This document shows positions 8,032 to 15,956 of a DNA stretch of 64,000 nt, one piece after another. The notes under the pieces were generated by a model. That model was not told the origin of the DNA. It saw only the letters and a program-made list of their open reading frames with translations, and searched no databases. The stretch's first letter is position 1, and the number at the start of each line of letters is the position of its first letter. Where the stretch lies: assembly GCA_029564115.1 (NCBI GenBank), contig JAKQQP010000218.1:37008-101007 (forward strand). The letters run 5' to 3'. The position numbers were made by a program, and so were the translations under genes. This DNA is from Candidatus Rifleibacteriota bacterium (GTDB lineage Bacteria; Riflebacteria; Ozemobacteria; Ozemobacterales; Ozemobacteraceae).

Positions 8032-9080
8032 TTTTTGAGACTGCCATCGAGAAGCCGTTTCAGGTCACCACTGAAAAACTGGCGATTTTCGAGGCGCTCC
8101 CAGACTTCTGGGGTTTCCATGCACATGTAGACTGGAGTATCGCTGAAATAACGTGACAGACCGCTGCGCATGAACGAGTAGATTTCTTCGCGGAAAGGCC
8201 TGAAATAACGAATTTTGCCATCGGCGGAAGGGTAGAATTCTTCAGCGAAGATGCCTGTATCCGGGTGGTATTTTTCAACGTATTCCTGAAAACCGCGCGG
8301 GAACCTGAAAGTTCCCACAGAAATCCAGTTGATACGGCAATTTTTAAGATGATGGTTCATCCGGGCAAAAACTTCGCTGTATTTTGTCTGCCAGTCAACG
8401 ACCGGAATAACCGGGTCAAAATGAAAGGCCAGTCGGCAGCCGGTGGTCTGGGCCGCTTCGGCAGCAGCCGCCAGGCGTGCCTCGAGGCTGGCGGCGCCGT
8501 GTTCCAGTCGATCGATGATTTCCTGAGGGTTCAAAGAAAAGGCAAGGGTGACGTGCCTGGCATCTTTTGCCTTCAGAACCGGCTCGATAAAAGCACTTTT
8601 GCTCTTTATTTCGACGGTAAAATCCGGCATTCCGGCTGTCCAGTCGATGATCGCGGCATTCAACGGAAATATAGGTTCGAGAGCCAGCGGGTCACCAAAC
8701 TGGCCGGTGCCGAGCCGGATCGGCCCGCGAACATTCGCTCGCAGCTCGACAATCTCGCGGTGGCAGTCTTCCCAGTTGAGAAAAAGCGTTACATCGCCGG
8801 CACGGGTGTAATTTTGAATAATGCAGTATTCGCAGCCAAACGGGCAGCCCATGCCCCATTCGACAACCCAGTAACCGCAGCAGACACTGCCTTTCTGGCC
8901 GGGGCAGGGTTTGATGAAGGCGCCGTTGTTGCGTGCCAGCAGCAAGCCTTCGCCAGGGTGCTGTTCGCCATGAATCTTGTGCAGATGCCGATATTCAACC
9001 TTACTGACAATGTCTTTGCAGAGTTGGAATTCAGCCACTTCGTCTGCAACGAAAATATTTTTGAAACTCAGTTTTGTCAT
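8028..9080 (-). CDS. Spore photoproduct lyase-like radical SAM protein
   Basis: The 350-residue enzyme carries a CX3CX2C cluster motif (C79, C83, C86 in GCPFGCEYC). Just before it is a block C59-P-G...C67-C68-G-Y typical of the SPL family. The rest fits a partial TIM barrel (IRLGTGQFGD, DFTVEIKSKS, HVTLAFSLNP, CRLAFHFDPVIP). True spore photoproduct lyases, which repair thymine dimers, have an extra Cys shortly after the cluster that quenches the radical; the equivalent segment here (LGTGQFGD) has none, so a different reaction is likely. Its stop overlaps the nucleosidase gene, and its ATG overlaps the stop of the ParB-like gene, pointing to coupled translation. Confidence 0.8.
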   Translation of the reverse strand: MTKLSFKNIFVADEVAEFQLCKDIVSKVEYRHLHKIHGEQHPGEGLLLARNNGAFIKPCPGQKGSVCCGYWVVEWGMGCPFGCEYCIIQNYTRAGDVTLFLNWEDCHREIVELRANVRGPIRLGTGQFGDPLALEPIFPLNAAIIDWTAGMPDFTVEIKSKSAFIEPVLKAKDARHVTLAFSLNPQEIIDRLEHGAASLEARLAAAAEAAQTTGCRLAFHFDPVIPVVDWQTKYSEVFARMNHHLKNCRINWISVGTFRFPRGFQEYVEKYHPDTGIFAEEFYPSADGKIRYFRPFREEIYSFMRSGLSRYFSDTPVYMCMETPEVWERLENRQFFSGDLKRLLDGSLKK

Positions 9081-9913
9081 TACAGCTCTGCAACCTCGGC
9101 AAAAATAGCAGCGATGGCCTTTTGTGCCTGCTCGACACGCTCCTGGTTATTGCGGGTAATCTGCATGTTCAGCTGCAGACCTGGCATCGAGAAGGTCGGA
9201 TCGATTCTGACAGTCGCACCGGGGGGAAGGTTGGCGTGCGACACAGCCGCTTCAAATTTTTCAAGCGCACCGGTGCGGCGCGGCTGGGATATTTTCTGGA
9301 GGTTGGCCAGAACTTCAGCGGCTGTAGCTCCCAGCAACGATTCAGGCAGCTGGTTCTTGCGATGAGCCTGGCGCAGCATGGCTGCAATATTGCGTTTTTC
9401 AGCGGCTGTGCCGGGCAAGGTCAGAAGTGGGGCGGCGAATAGTGAAATTGCCTCGCCCAGATGCGCCAGTTCGCGCCAGATATTTACCGGGAGCGAGAAA
9501 GATGCGAGCTCGGCGACAGGCAATATTTTTTTGGCAATATAACCTAGAACGAAGCGCATTTGCGGTGATTCCGACAAGCCGACCTGTTTGAGAAAAGCGC
9601 TTTGTTCAGGGGCATGCAGACTGGCGAAAACCGCAGCAGCCTCGCAGGCAGAAAGTTCCCTCTGACTGTTGAGTTCTGCAAACAGCAAACCAGCGTTGCC
9701 GGAAGTTTCGAGGCAGAGTATTTTTTGTGTGCCATTTTGTCTGCTGGCGAGAAGGCGCCGATGCCCGTCACAGACGATGCCATTGCAAACTACTGGCGGA
9801 ACGACGACCCCGTGCCGGGCGATACTTTCTGCAAGTGGTGCCGGAACCTGGACCAGAGTGTCGGGCAGAAGAGTTTTGAGTTGATTTAAAGAATATTCGT
9901 GCAGCTTCATCAT
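9080..9913 (-). CDS. ParB/sulfiredoxin-fold N-terminal domain protein
   Basis: The 277-residue protein starts with a ParB-like domain: S-I-A-R-H-G-V-V-V-P-P-V-V (about 30-42), then G-I-V-C-D-G-H-R-R-L (about 45-54), where chromosomal ParB proteins have a G-E-R-R motif. In ParB this pocket binds CTP; relatives have nuclease, kinase or sulfiredoxin activity. The rest is helical (about 90-210) with no clear HTH, and ends in a beta segment and an amphipathic helix. There is no ParA partner next door, so a plasmid or chromosome partition role is unlikely. Lying between two radical SAM genes, it may act on nucleotides or small molecules (inference). Confidence 0.7.
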   Translation of the reverse strand: MMKLHEYSLNQLKTLLPDTLVQVPAPLAESIARHGVVVPPVVCNGIVCDGHRRLLASRQNGTQKILCLETSGNAGLLFAELNSQRELSACEAAAVFASLHAPEQSAFLKQVGLSESPQMRFVLGYIAKKILPVAELASFSLPVNIWRELAHLGEAISLFAAPLLTLPGTAAEKRNIAAMLRQAHRKNQLPESLLGATAAEVLANLQKISQPRRTGALEKFEAAVSHANLPPGATVRIDPTFSMPGLQLNMQITRNNQERVEQAQKAIAAIFAEVAEL

Positions 9914-9934
9914 GCAGACAACCTTATCATATTT

Positions 9935-10849
9935 TTATCCTGTGCAATGAGATTTGAGAAATCTCGATTTTGCCTTTGCCGATTCAGGAAAATTGCGGGA
10001 AGGGATGGGGCGAAGAGCGGCCGGCTCATCGCAGTTGTTACAGATCGCGAAATTGAGACCGTTCAGAAGCATCTGCCTTTTTGTTGCGGCGGCTTCTTTT
10101 ATCGGTATAGCAGATAGATCCGCTATTTCCGTCGCCCCGGAAAGATCATGGCAACATGCCAGCAGCCTGGCATCCCAGGTGATGAAAGAGTGGGTGGCAA
10201 AAAGGCCGCAGCGCTCGACCCGGCGTGCTGAGCTTTTTAACAGATCGGCACGTTGCAGGTTTCCGCCTCGTGAATGACATGGCAGAATGCGGCAGTTAAA
10301 ACCTTCATTCTGCCAGAATTCAAGTGTTTTCTCTACCGGAATAGAATCTGCAGCGACAACGACTGAATTGATGCTGATTCCACGCTTACTGCCCCGGCGA
10401 CTGACAAGGTTATGTAAACCTGCCATTGAATTTTCCAGTTTTTGCTCCGGGTAGATTTTTGCAAACAGGGCAGGGTCGATAGTTGGCAGCGAAACCTCGA
10501 TGAACGCGGGTCGAAACTGCAATATTTTATCGACATTGGCGGCGGTCAGTGCCGGTGCCTGTATCGTCAGGCCATAATTCAGCCTGTATTCAGAGCACAA
10601 AGCCCCGAATTCTGCGAGATCAGCGTGCAACAGCGGGTTGCCCATACCGCAGAAAGTGATTCTTGACCCGAACTCAGCCAGTTGCGGGGCAAGTTTGGCA
10701 AAAAAAGCGACCGCCATAAAACCAGCCGGCCTGCTGAGGCTTTCTCGCGGGCAGAAAAGGCAGTTCTGACCGCAATGACTGGTCAGTTCCACATCCACGC
10801 TGAAAAAAGTCCAGCGGTCATCGGCCAGATAATTAGTCTCTGAAAACAT
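9935..10849 (-). CDS. SPASM-type radical SAM protein
   Basis: Counted from the chosen ATG (304 residues), a CX3CX2C motif lies at C26, C30 and C33 (HCGQNCLFCPR). It is followed by the TIM-barrel pattern including ITFCGMGNPLLH and IEVSLPTIDP. The C-terminal third has the Cys pattern of an auxiliary cluster (ERCGLF, LLACCHDLSG, AICNNCDEP), as in SPASM/twitch enzymes that modify peptides or sugars. A GTG at 10867 could also be the start, but AAGAG lies 9 bases before the ATG at 10849, and that start reduces the overlap with the upstream gene to 17 bases. It belongs to the six-gene operon; the substrate is unknown. Confidence 0.75.
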   Translation of the reverse strand: MFSETNYLADDRWTFFSVDVELTSHCGQNCLFCPRESLSRPAGFMAVAFFAKLAPQLAEFGSRITFCGMGNPLLHADLAEFGALCSEYRLNYGLTIQAPALTAANVDKILQFRPAFIEVSLPTIDPALFAKIYPEQKLENSMAGLHNLVSRRGSKRGISINSVVVAADSIPVEKTLEFWQNEGFNCRILPCHSRGGNLQRADLLKSSARRVERCGLFATHSFITWDARLLACCHDLSGATEIADLSAIPIKEAAATKRQMLLNGLNFAICNNCDEPAALRPIPSRNFPESAKAKSRFLKSHCTG

Positions 10850-11951
10850 TGAAGCTGCTCTTAACACGTTTTACGGTTTCCAGCCAGGCAAAACCGTGCT
10901 GCTGGTCTGGCTCAAGGTAATGACCCTCGCTCCATTCGTTCCATGAAGAGATCATAACCATTGGGTGGGGGAATTTTGACTCATTGACCGCGAAAGCCGA
11001 CGCCGCGTGCAGAAATTCGCCGAAAGCTTCCGGGCTGCAACCGGTTACGATTGGTGACCATGGGTATTTTTTCGGTTTTTCTCGGCCATAATCGACAGCT
11101 CTGGGGTTGGCATCCCAGCCCGGGCTGACTGACGGCACATAAGGTAACTGGGTCGCCGGCTGATAATGCTGCCACTGCCGGGCACGCATTCTGGCGCATT
11201 GCTCGAAATCCTGCAGATAGTCGCCGCTCCATTCTGGCAGAAAAACATAATGAGTGACGCTGTCAAAGCCAATCTGACGCAATAACGGCTGATGTTCGGG
11301 AATCGGGTCGATCGCTGCCAGGTGCAGCTTCAACCCCATGCCGTCGAGCACTTTTCTGGCCGAATCTATGGCTTGCGCAGCCAGCTCTGGCCCAAGCTGT
11401 CTGATAAAAAATGCCGTATCGAAAATACTGAGATAACAGGCACCATTTACCTTAAAATAGTCGGGTTCAATAAAATACTGCCCGGCAACGAAACTGATGA
11501 ATTCGACAAAATCCGCCGGGTCGGTGTAAACGAGCCGACTCGGGTCGATCAGCCTGGCGGCAGCATCTTTGACCGGCATGACCTTGCGCGGCATTCTGTT
11601 GGCCCACATGAGAGCAAAGCTTGTGCGGCCACGGTTATCACTTTTAAGAAAACCTTCTTTGAGAGCTCCTTCGAGCAGGCGTTGCCCGCGCGACCAGTAA
11701 TAAGCGAAAACCATGACATCGACGCCAAAATCGTCGGCGGCGGCCAGTTTTTTTTCGAATACCGCCGGGTTGGCCTCGTTTTCGGCGCCCCACAAGGGCA
11801 GTCGCGGCTGGTAATGCCCGGCAAAAGATGGTTGGCAATCATACACAAGCTTCCATTCGCTCCAGTTGCGGGGAAAAGCGGCATCGCGAATTTTGCAGGG
11901 ATGCCAGCCCGGATAATAATAAGCGCCGAATTTAAGAGCAGAATTTTTCAC
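10833..11951 (-). CDS. GH99/WbsX-like glycan-active protein
   Basis: The 372-residue protein has the hallmarks of the WbsX / glycoside hydrolase 99-like TIM barrel: G-A-Y-Y-Y-P-G-W-H-P at 9-18, a W-S-E-W segment soon after, F-A-Y-Y-W in the first half (about 83-87), and S-S-W-N-E-W-S-E-G-H-Y-L-E-P-D near the C-terminus. In this family the two acidic residues of the last motif are near the active site. Relatives sit in O-antigen clusters or hydrolyse mannose-type linkages. No signal peptide is visible, so it may be cytoplasmic. It overlaps both neighbours in the operon. Confidence 0.8.
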   Translation of the reverse strand: MKNSALKFGAYYYPGWHPCKIRDAAFPRNWSEWKLVYDCQPSFAGHYQPRLPLWGAENEANPAVFEKKLAAADDFGVDVMVFAYYWSRGQRLLEGALKEGFLKSDNRGRTSFALMWANRMPRKVMPVKDAAARLIDPSRLVYTDPADFVEFISFVAGQYFIEPDYFKVNGACYLSIFDTAFFIRQLGPELAAQAIDSARKVLDGMGLKLHLAAIDPIPEHQPLLRQIGFDSVTHYVFLPEWSGDYLQDFEQCARMRARQWQHYQPATQLPYVPSVSPGWDANPRAVDYGREKPKKYPWSPIVTGCSPEAFGEFLHAASAFAVNESKFPHPMVMISSWNEWSEGHYLEPDQQHGFAWLETVKRVKSSFNVFRD

Positions 11952-13030
11952 AATACTGTTTCAAGAATGTCGAGACCGCGCTCGAGCAATTTAATGTCGG
12001 CTTGAGTTCCCATGTGGCCGATACGAAAAACTTTGCCGTCGAGAGGGCCGTAACTGCCGGCAATGGCGAGTCCGCGGGCACGACACGAATTGTTCAGGCG
12101 CTCCCAGGTCATGCCTTCAGGAATTTTTACCGCAGTCACAGAGGGAGACTTCACGGCCAGGGGAGCAGCGTAGCATTCAAGGCCCATTTTTTCCAGGCGG
12201 CTGATGCAGTAGATCATTGCCTGTCTGTGGCGGTCAAATACGTTTTCGAGACCCTCTTCAAGAATTAGTCGAGCAGCGGTATTCAGCCCGGCAAGGCCAT
12301 GCCAGTACATAGTATTGGGAAAATAAAAATTCTTTTGTGCCTGCCTGAAAGGTTTGAAGGCATCATAACCGACGTAGTTCACCGCATCGATGATTTCCCA
12401 GGCCGTTTCGCTGATCGCGACAAAAGTCATGTCGGGTGGTGCTGAAAGACATTTCTGGCTGCCGTTCAGACAGAGGTCTATGCGGTGCAGATCGCAATCG
12501 ACGGGCATGCCGCCGGCGCTGGCTACGGTATCGACGCAAAATAACGGCACGCCGTGGTCTTTTTTTATTTTGGCAATCTTATGCAGCGGGTTAAGGGTGC
12601 CTGACGGGGTTTCGCAATGAACGGCCGTAATCATTTTAGGCTTGAAATCGGCAACTATTTTTTCGAGTTCATCGCAATCAGCCACGGTTTCGTCATAGGC
12701 GAGCGAAAATCTGGTTACTTCTGCGCCGATCGCTTCGGCCATGTCAGCAATGCCATAACCAAAAACGCCGCTACAGACGGCAACCACTTTGTCGCCGGGC
12801 TTCAGACAACTTTTAAGTGCTCCCCACAAACCGAGCATTCCTTCGCCCGTCTGCATCATCACGCTGTTTTTCGTATTCAGAATCGCCTGCAGCCTGGTTT
12901 CTGTGTCGTTGTACAGTTCAAGATAATCTCTGTCAAGGTCGGCAGAACCATAGTCTTTGTTATAGGCAGCAAGCACCTGGGCAGGAACGCTTACCGGGCC
13001 GGCTATCAGGCTGGCAGTAATTTTTGTCAT
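11948..13030 (-). CDS. Class V aminotransferase (serine-pyruvate / alanine-glyoxylate type)
   Basis: The 360-residue PLP enzyme shows the fold-type I class V pattern: GPVSVP at 11-16, the H138-C-E-T-P-S-G-T-L-N block, F-C-V-D-T-V-A-S with the PLP-contacting D167, and the probable PLP lysine K193 in NGSQKCL. It should move an amino group between a small amino acid and a 2-oxo acid such as pyruvate or glyoxylate. AAGGGA lies upstream of the ATG. It is the first gene of a six-gene minus-strand operon read from a good promoter at 13109-13137, and may supply the amino donor step of the pathway. Confidence 0.85.
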   Translation of the reverse strand: MTKITASLIAGPVSVPAQVLAAYNKDYGSADLDRDYLELYNDTETRLQAILNTKNSVMMQTGEGMLGLWGALKSCLKPGDKVVAVCSGVFGYGIADMAEAIGAEVTRFSLAYDETVADCDELEKIVADFKPKMITAVHCETPSGTLNPLHKIAKIKKDHGVPLFCVDTVASAGGMPVDCDLHRIDLCLNGSQKCLSAPPDMTFVAISETAWEIIDAVNYVGYDAFKPFRQAQKNFYFPNTMYWHGLAGLNTAARLILEEGLENVFDRHRQAMIYCISRLEKMGLECYAAPLAVKSPSVTAVKIPEGMTWERLNNSCRARGLAIAGSYGPLDGKVFRIGHMGTQADIKLLERGLDILETVL

Positions 13031-13108
13031 GAATTTTCATTTCCCTTCGTCGAACGTTCAAGTAATCAGAAACAGCGGACCATAAAAACTTTACTGAGTC
13101 TTAGCTGA

Positions 13109-13137
13109 ATTGTAGGTCTTGTCCACTAATTTTGCAA
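13109..13137 (-). promoter_or_regulatory. Promoter of the six-gene minus-strand operon
   Basis: On the minus strand TTGCAA (13132-13137) and TACAAT (13109-13114) are separated by exactly 17 bases, 79 bases before the aminotransferase ATG. Confidence 0.65.
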
Positions 13138-13186
13138 TTTTGAATTAGAAATTAGAACAAAAAACGCTGCGGATTTCGAGAGAGTT

Positions 13187-13195
13187 TGTTATACT
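13187..13195 (+). promoter_or_regulatory. Extended -10 promoter for the gene at 13238
   Basis: TG-T-TATACT at 13187-13195 puts the transcript start near 13202, downstream of an in-frame ATG at 13199. This argues for the internal ATG at 13238. Confidence 0.5.
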
Positions 13196-13237
13196 TCTAT
13201 GTACAGTATTATAAACGAGAGGCGAGGGTATTTGAGT

Positions 13238-13489
13238 ATGGATAAAGATCATCTTGCCATAATCTGGGATTCATGCAGCGAACTTGAAAGAGCCAATATC
13301 TCCTTTGGGCAATTCCTTGAAAAACTCGGACGTGCCATGGAATCAGCCAATTGCGGTGAAACGCAGCTGATTCACGAAATAGCACGCAACCTCGAAATAG
13401 CTCTTATGAGCGGTTCTACCGAAGAAATGATCTCTCTTCTCGATGTTTTAAAAAATCAGGTCGCAGTCAAAATTCGCTCATCGAGGTAA
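13238..13489 (+). CDS. Small helical protein, function unknown
   Basis: The 83-residue product (starting MDKDHLAIIW) is acidic and predicted almost wholly helical, with no membrane segment or signal peptide. The frame is open from an ATG at 13199, but a -10 box overlaps that codon, while GAGGG lies 9 bases before the ATG at 13238. No family is recognised. It sits alone between the divergent aminotransferase operon and the truA promoter. Confidence 0.6.
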   Translation: MDKDHLAIIWDSCSELERANISFGQFLEKLGRAMESANCGETQLIHEIARNLEIALMSGSTEEMISLLDVLKNQVAVKIRSSR

Positions 13490-13519
13490 GAATTCGGCGA
13501 CGGCTCACGCTGATGCCGG

Positions 13520-13548
13520 TTTACAATTAACAGTTTGTCTGCTAAGAT
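13520..13548 (+). promoter_or_regulatory. Promoter of truA-rplM-rpsI
   Basis: TTTACA (13520-13525) and TAAGAT (13543-13548) are separated by exactly 17 bases, 45 bases before the truA start. Confidence 0.6.
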
Positions 13549-13593
13549 ACTTTTCTGCTGTACGATATTCTGCTGTTTTAACGGTTATTTACC

Positions 13594-14340
13594 TTGACAA
13601 ATCCTTCCAGATACATTAAACTGCTCGTTACCTACGACGGAAGTGCCTTTTTTGGTTATCAGTTTCAGCCGCACATACCAACTGTGCAGGGTGAGCTCGA
13701 AAGAGCTTTCAAGCTCATTACCAGCGAAAAAAGCAGGGCTGTCGGGGCGGGTCGGACAGACACCGGCGTTCATGCAGTTGAACAGGTGGTTCTTTTCAGA
13801 ACTGAGTGTCCGATCCCGATTGAAAAATTAATCATCGGAATGAACAGTGCTTTGCCTGGCGCACTTCGGATTTGCAGGGCAGAAGAGGTGGATGAAGGTT
13901 TTCACCCATGTTTTTCGGCTCGCGGCAAGCATTATCGTTATCTTTACCGACTGGTCAAAACCAGATCGCCCTTTCTCGAAAGGTTTTTCTGGCAACTCGA
14001 GCAGCGGCCTGATATTGATAAAATGCGAGCAGCAGCAGAACTTCTGGTTGGCGAACACGATTTTGCAGCTTTTGCTAAATCCCCGCATCAGTATGAAAGC
14101 ACTTTCAGAACTGTTCTTGAGACGCGCGTTGTCCTTGAAGATGAGATCGTGACCTTTGACGTTATCGGCACCGGTTTTATGCACAACATGGTACGTAACA
14201 TGGCAAAAGCGTTGCAGCTCGTTGGCTCAGGCCAGATGCAGTCTGAAGAAATTCTCGAACTGTACCGTAATCAGAATAGACGAAGGCTTGGCGCCCCTGC
14301 ACCGCCCGGCGGACTTTATCTGATGAAAGTCATGTATTAA
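13594..14340 (+). CDS. truA: tRNA pseudouridine(38-40) synthase TruA
   Basis: This 248-residue enzyme isomerises uridines 38-40 of the tRNA anticodon arm. It has the family motif A-G-R-T-D-T-G-V-H-A at 52-61 with the catalytic D56, a Y-D-G-x-x-F-F-G-Y segment at 14-22, S-A-R-G-K-H-Y-R-Y in the middle and F-M-H-N-M-V-R-N near the C-terminus. An in-frame stop lies only 15 bases upstream and the only start codon before the conserved sequence is TTG at 13594, so a TTG start with a poor SD is forced. It heads a set with the two ribosomal protein genes, an arrangement seen in many bacteria. Confidence 0.95.
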   Translation: MTNPSRYIKLLVTYDGSAFFGYQFQPHIPTVQGELERAFKLITSEKSRAVGAGRTDTGVHAVEQVVLFRTECPIPIEKLIIGMNSALPGALRICRAEEVDEGFHPCFSARGKHYRYLYRLVKTRSPFLERFFWQLEQRPDIDKMRAAAELLVGEHDFAAFAKSPHQYESTFRTVLETRVVLEDEIVTFDVIGTGFMHNMVRNMAKALQLVGSGQMQSEEILELYRNQNRRRLGAPAPPGGLYLMKVMY

Positions 14341-14359
14341 CCGAAAAGGAGGAAAATCG

Positions 14360-14794
14360 GTGAAGACGTTCCATGCTAAGAAAACTGACTTTACCCGTGA
14401 CTGGGTCGTAGTAGACGCCAAAGACATGCCTCTCGGCCGTCTGGCTTCTCAGGTTGCCGCTCGTTTGCGCGGCAAACACAGACCTATTTTTACCCCCAAT
14501 GTTGATTGTGGTGACTTCGTTGTTGTTATCAACGCCGACAAGATCGTTCTGACCGGCAAGAAACACGACGAAAAGCTGTATCACTGGCACACCGGCTACA
14601 CTGGAGGGATCAAATCCCGCACTTATGGTCAGCTGCTCGAAAACACTCCTGACAAAATGGTCTGGATTGCTGTTAAAAGAATGCTGCCCCGCAACAAGCT
14701 GAGAAAGAAATACCTCGGCAAACTCAAAGTTTACGGCGGAGCTGAACACCCACACACCGCTCAGCAACCCAAAGCCATCGTGCTTACCAAGTAA
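14360..14794 (+). CDS. rplM: 50S ribosomal protein L13
   Basis: The 144-residue product has the L13 signatures W-V-V-V-D-A-x-x-M-P-L-G-R-L-A-S, the H-Y-x-H-T-G-Y-x-G-G pattern (here YHWHTGYTGG), and V-K-R-M-L-P-R-N...K-L-K-V-Y-G-G-x-x-H-P. L13 is an early-assembling protein of the large subunit. The start is GTG at 14360, with a strong AAAGGAGGAAAA just upstream. It is followed 18 bases later by rpsI, the usual pair. Confidence 0.98.
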   Translation: MKTFHAKKTDFTRDWVVVDAKDMPLGRLASQVAARLRGKHRPIFTPNVDCGDFVVVINADKIVLTGKKHDEKLYHWHTGYTGGIKSRTYGQLLENTPDKMVWIAVKRMLPRNKLRKKYLGKLKVYGGAEHPHTAQQPKAIVLTK

Positions 14795-14812
14795 GGAAGG
14801 AGGAAATTCATC

Positions 14813-15205
14813 ATGGCCGAACTGTTTTTCTGGGGAACCGGTAGAAGAAAATCCGCAACCGCCCGCGTCCGCATCTGCAGAGGCGAAGGCAAAATCGTTG
14901 TTAACAAGAGAGCCTTCGAGGATTACTTCCCGATTCCTCTTACCCGCAAAATCATTGTACAGCCCCTTGCCACAACTGAAACCCTTGGCAAGTTCGACGT
15001 ATATGCAAACATCGCCGGTGGCGGCAGCACTGGTCAGTCTGGTGCCCTGCGCCATGGCCTGGCTCGCGCTCTGGTCAAATTCAACGAAGAATTTCGTTCA
15101 CCGTTGAAGAAAAACGGCTATCTGACTCGCGATCCGCGCATGAAAGAACGCAAAAAATACGGTCTCAAAAAAGCAAGAAGAAGACCCCAGTTCTCAAAAC
15201 GCTGA
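14813..15205 (+). CDS. rpsI: 30S ribosomal protein S9
   Basis: The 130-residue protein has the S9 pattern: [12 protein letters not shown] near the start, [16 protein letters not shown] in the middle and the basic tail ending [11 protein letters not shown], which reaches the tRNA anticodon in the P site. AAGGAAGGAGG precedes the ATG. A terminator follows at once. Confidence 0.98.
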   Translation: MAELFFWGTGRRKSATARVRICRGEGKIVVNKRAFEDYFPIPLTRKIIVQPLATTETLGKFDVYANIAGGGSTGQSGALRHGLARALVKFNEEFRSPLKKNGYLTRDPRMKERKKYGLKKARRRPQFSKR

Positions 15206-15211
15206 TATTTC

Positions 15212-15250
15212 AAAAAACACCCCTGGTTTTCAGGGGTGTTTTTTTCTTTA
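15212..15250 (+). terminator. Intrinsic terminator after rpsI
   Basis: A 14-bp stem (15212-15225 with 15231-15244) closes a five-base loop and is followed by a T-rich tract. Confidence 0.92.
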
Positions 15251-15296
15251 GTTGCCGCCCGCTTTATGGTAGTAATAGACATAAGAGGTGACAGAT

Positions 15297-15692
15297 ATGA
15301 AAGACAAGGAATTGATTGATAAAGCTATTGCGGCCAGCAAAATGGCCTATGCGCCCTATTCAAACTTCATGGTTGGAGCAGCTTTGCAGCTAAAAAACGG
15401 CGAAATTATTCAGGGCTGCAACGTCGAAAACGCCAGCTTCGGCCTGACCAACTGCGCCGAGCGCACGGCTCTGTTTGCAGCCATTGCCCGCGGCGAAAAA
15501 GAATTCGTCAAATTGGCTGTTTATGTCGACAGACCGGCGTTTACCGCCCCCTGCGGCGCTTGCCGCCAGGTCATTCTTGAACTGGCTCCCAAAGCCGAGA
15601 TTTTGCTCGTCAACAACCGTGGCGAAGTTAAAAAGACTTCGATAAAAGAACTGCTGCCCTTCAGTTTCGGCTCTGAAGACCTTGAAAGTTGA
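15297..15692 (+). CDS. cdd: Cytidine deaminase
   Basis: The 131-residue protein is a homotetramer-type cytidine deaminase, which converts cytidine/deoxycytidine to uridine/deoxyuridine. It has the zinc motif T-N-C-A-E-R at 51-56 (C53 ligand, E55 proton shuttle) and P-C-G-A-C at 85-89 (C86 and C89 ligands), plus the substrate motif Y-S-N-F-x-V-G-A-A at 21-29 and C-N-V-E-N-A-S at 41-47. A GTG at 15288 is in frame, but AGAGG lies 8 bases before the ATG at 15297, so 15297 is chosen. Confidence 0.95.
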   Translation: MKDKELIDKAIAASKMAYAPYSNFMVGAALQLKNGEIIQGCNVENASFGLTNCAERTALFAAIARGEKEFVKLAVYVDRPAFTAPCGACRQVILELAPKAEILLVNNRGEVKKTSIKELLPFSFGSEDLES

Positions 15693-15707
15693 GTTCTGAT
15701 ATTTCTC

Positions 15708-15956
15708 ATGGCAGATAAAGGCCCTTCAATACCCCGCAGACTTATTGCCAGCCCTCTGGCACAGTTTGTTCTGTTCGCTTTCACAGTGCTTTATGTTGCC
15801 AGCCCTGTCGATGTAATACCAGACCTTATGCCCGTCATTGGCTGGCTTGACGATCTGGCGGTATTTGTCACTCAGGTTTCCGCTTTCCTCATGTATGTCA
15901 AAGAGAGACGCCAGAGAGTCTCTGACAAGCAGCGAGAAAGCACAGGAGGCAAATAA
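15708..15956 (+). CDS. DUF1232 membrane protein
   Basis: The 82-residue protein holds the DUF1232 (YkvA-like) core Y-V-A-S-P-V-D-V-I-P-D with the following W-L-D-D-L-A-V-F, spanning about 29-53. It has two hydrophobic helices and a basic tail. DUF1232 proteins are widespread small membrane-associated proteins with no settled function. Its stop codon overlaps the cheW start (TAATG), so the two are translationally coupled. Confidence 0.85.
   Translation: MADKGPSIPRRLIASPLAQFVLFAFTVLYVASPVDVIPDLMPVIGWLDDLAVFVTQVSAFLMYVKERRQRVSDKQRESTGGK

Noticed and set aside
8265..9365. A 366-codon plus-strand open frame
   Set aside because: It lies opposite the SPL-like and ParB-like genes, which have clear motifs; its own translation has no coherent domain.
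14330..15055. A 241-codon open frame antisense to rplM and rpsI
   Set aside because: It mirrors two certain ribosomal protein genes on the other strand, with no SD or recognisable domain; a shadow of biased codon use.
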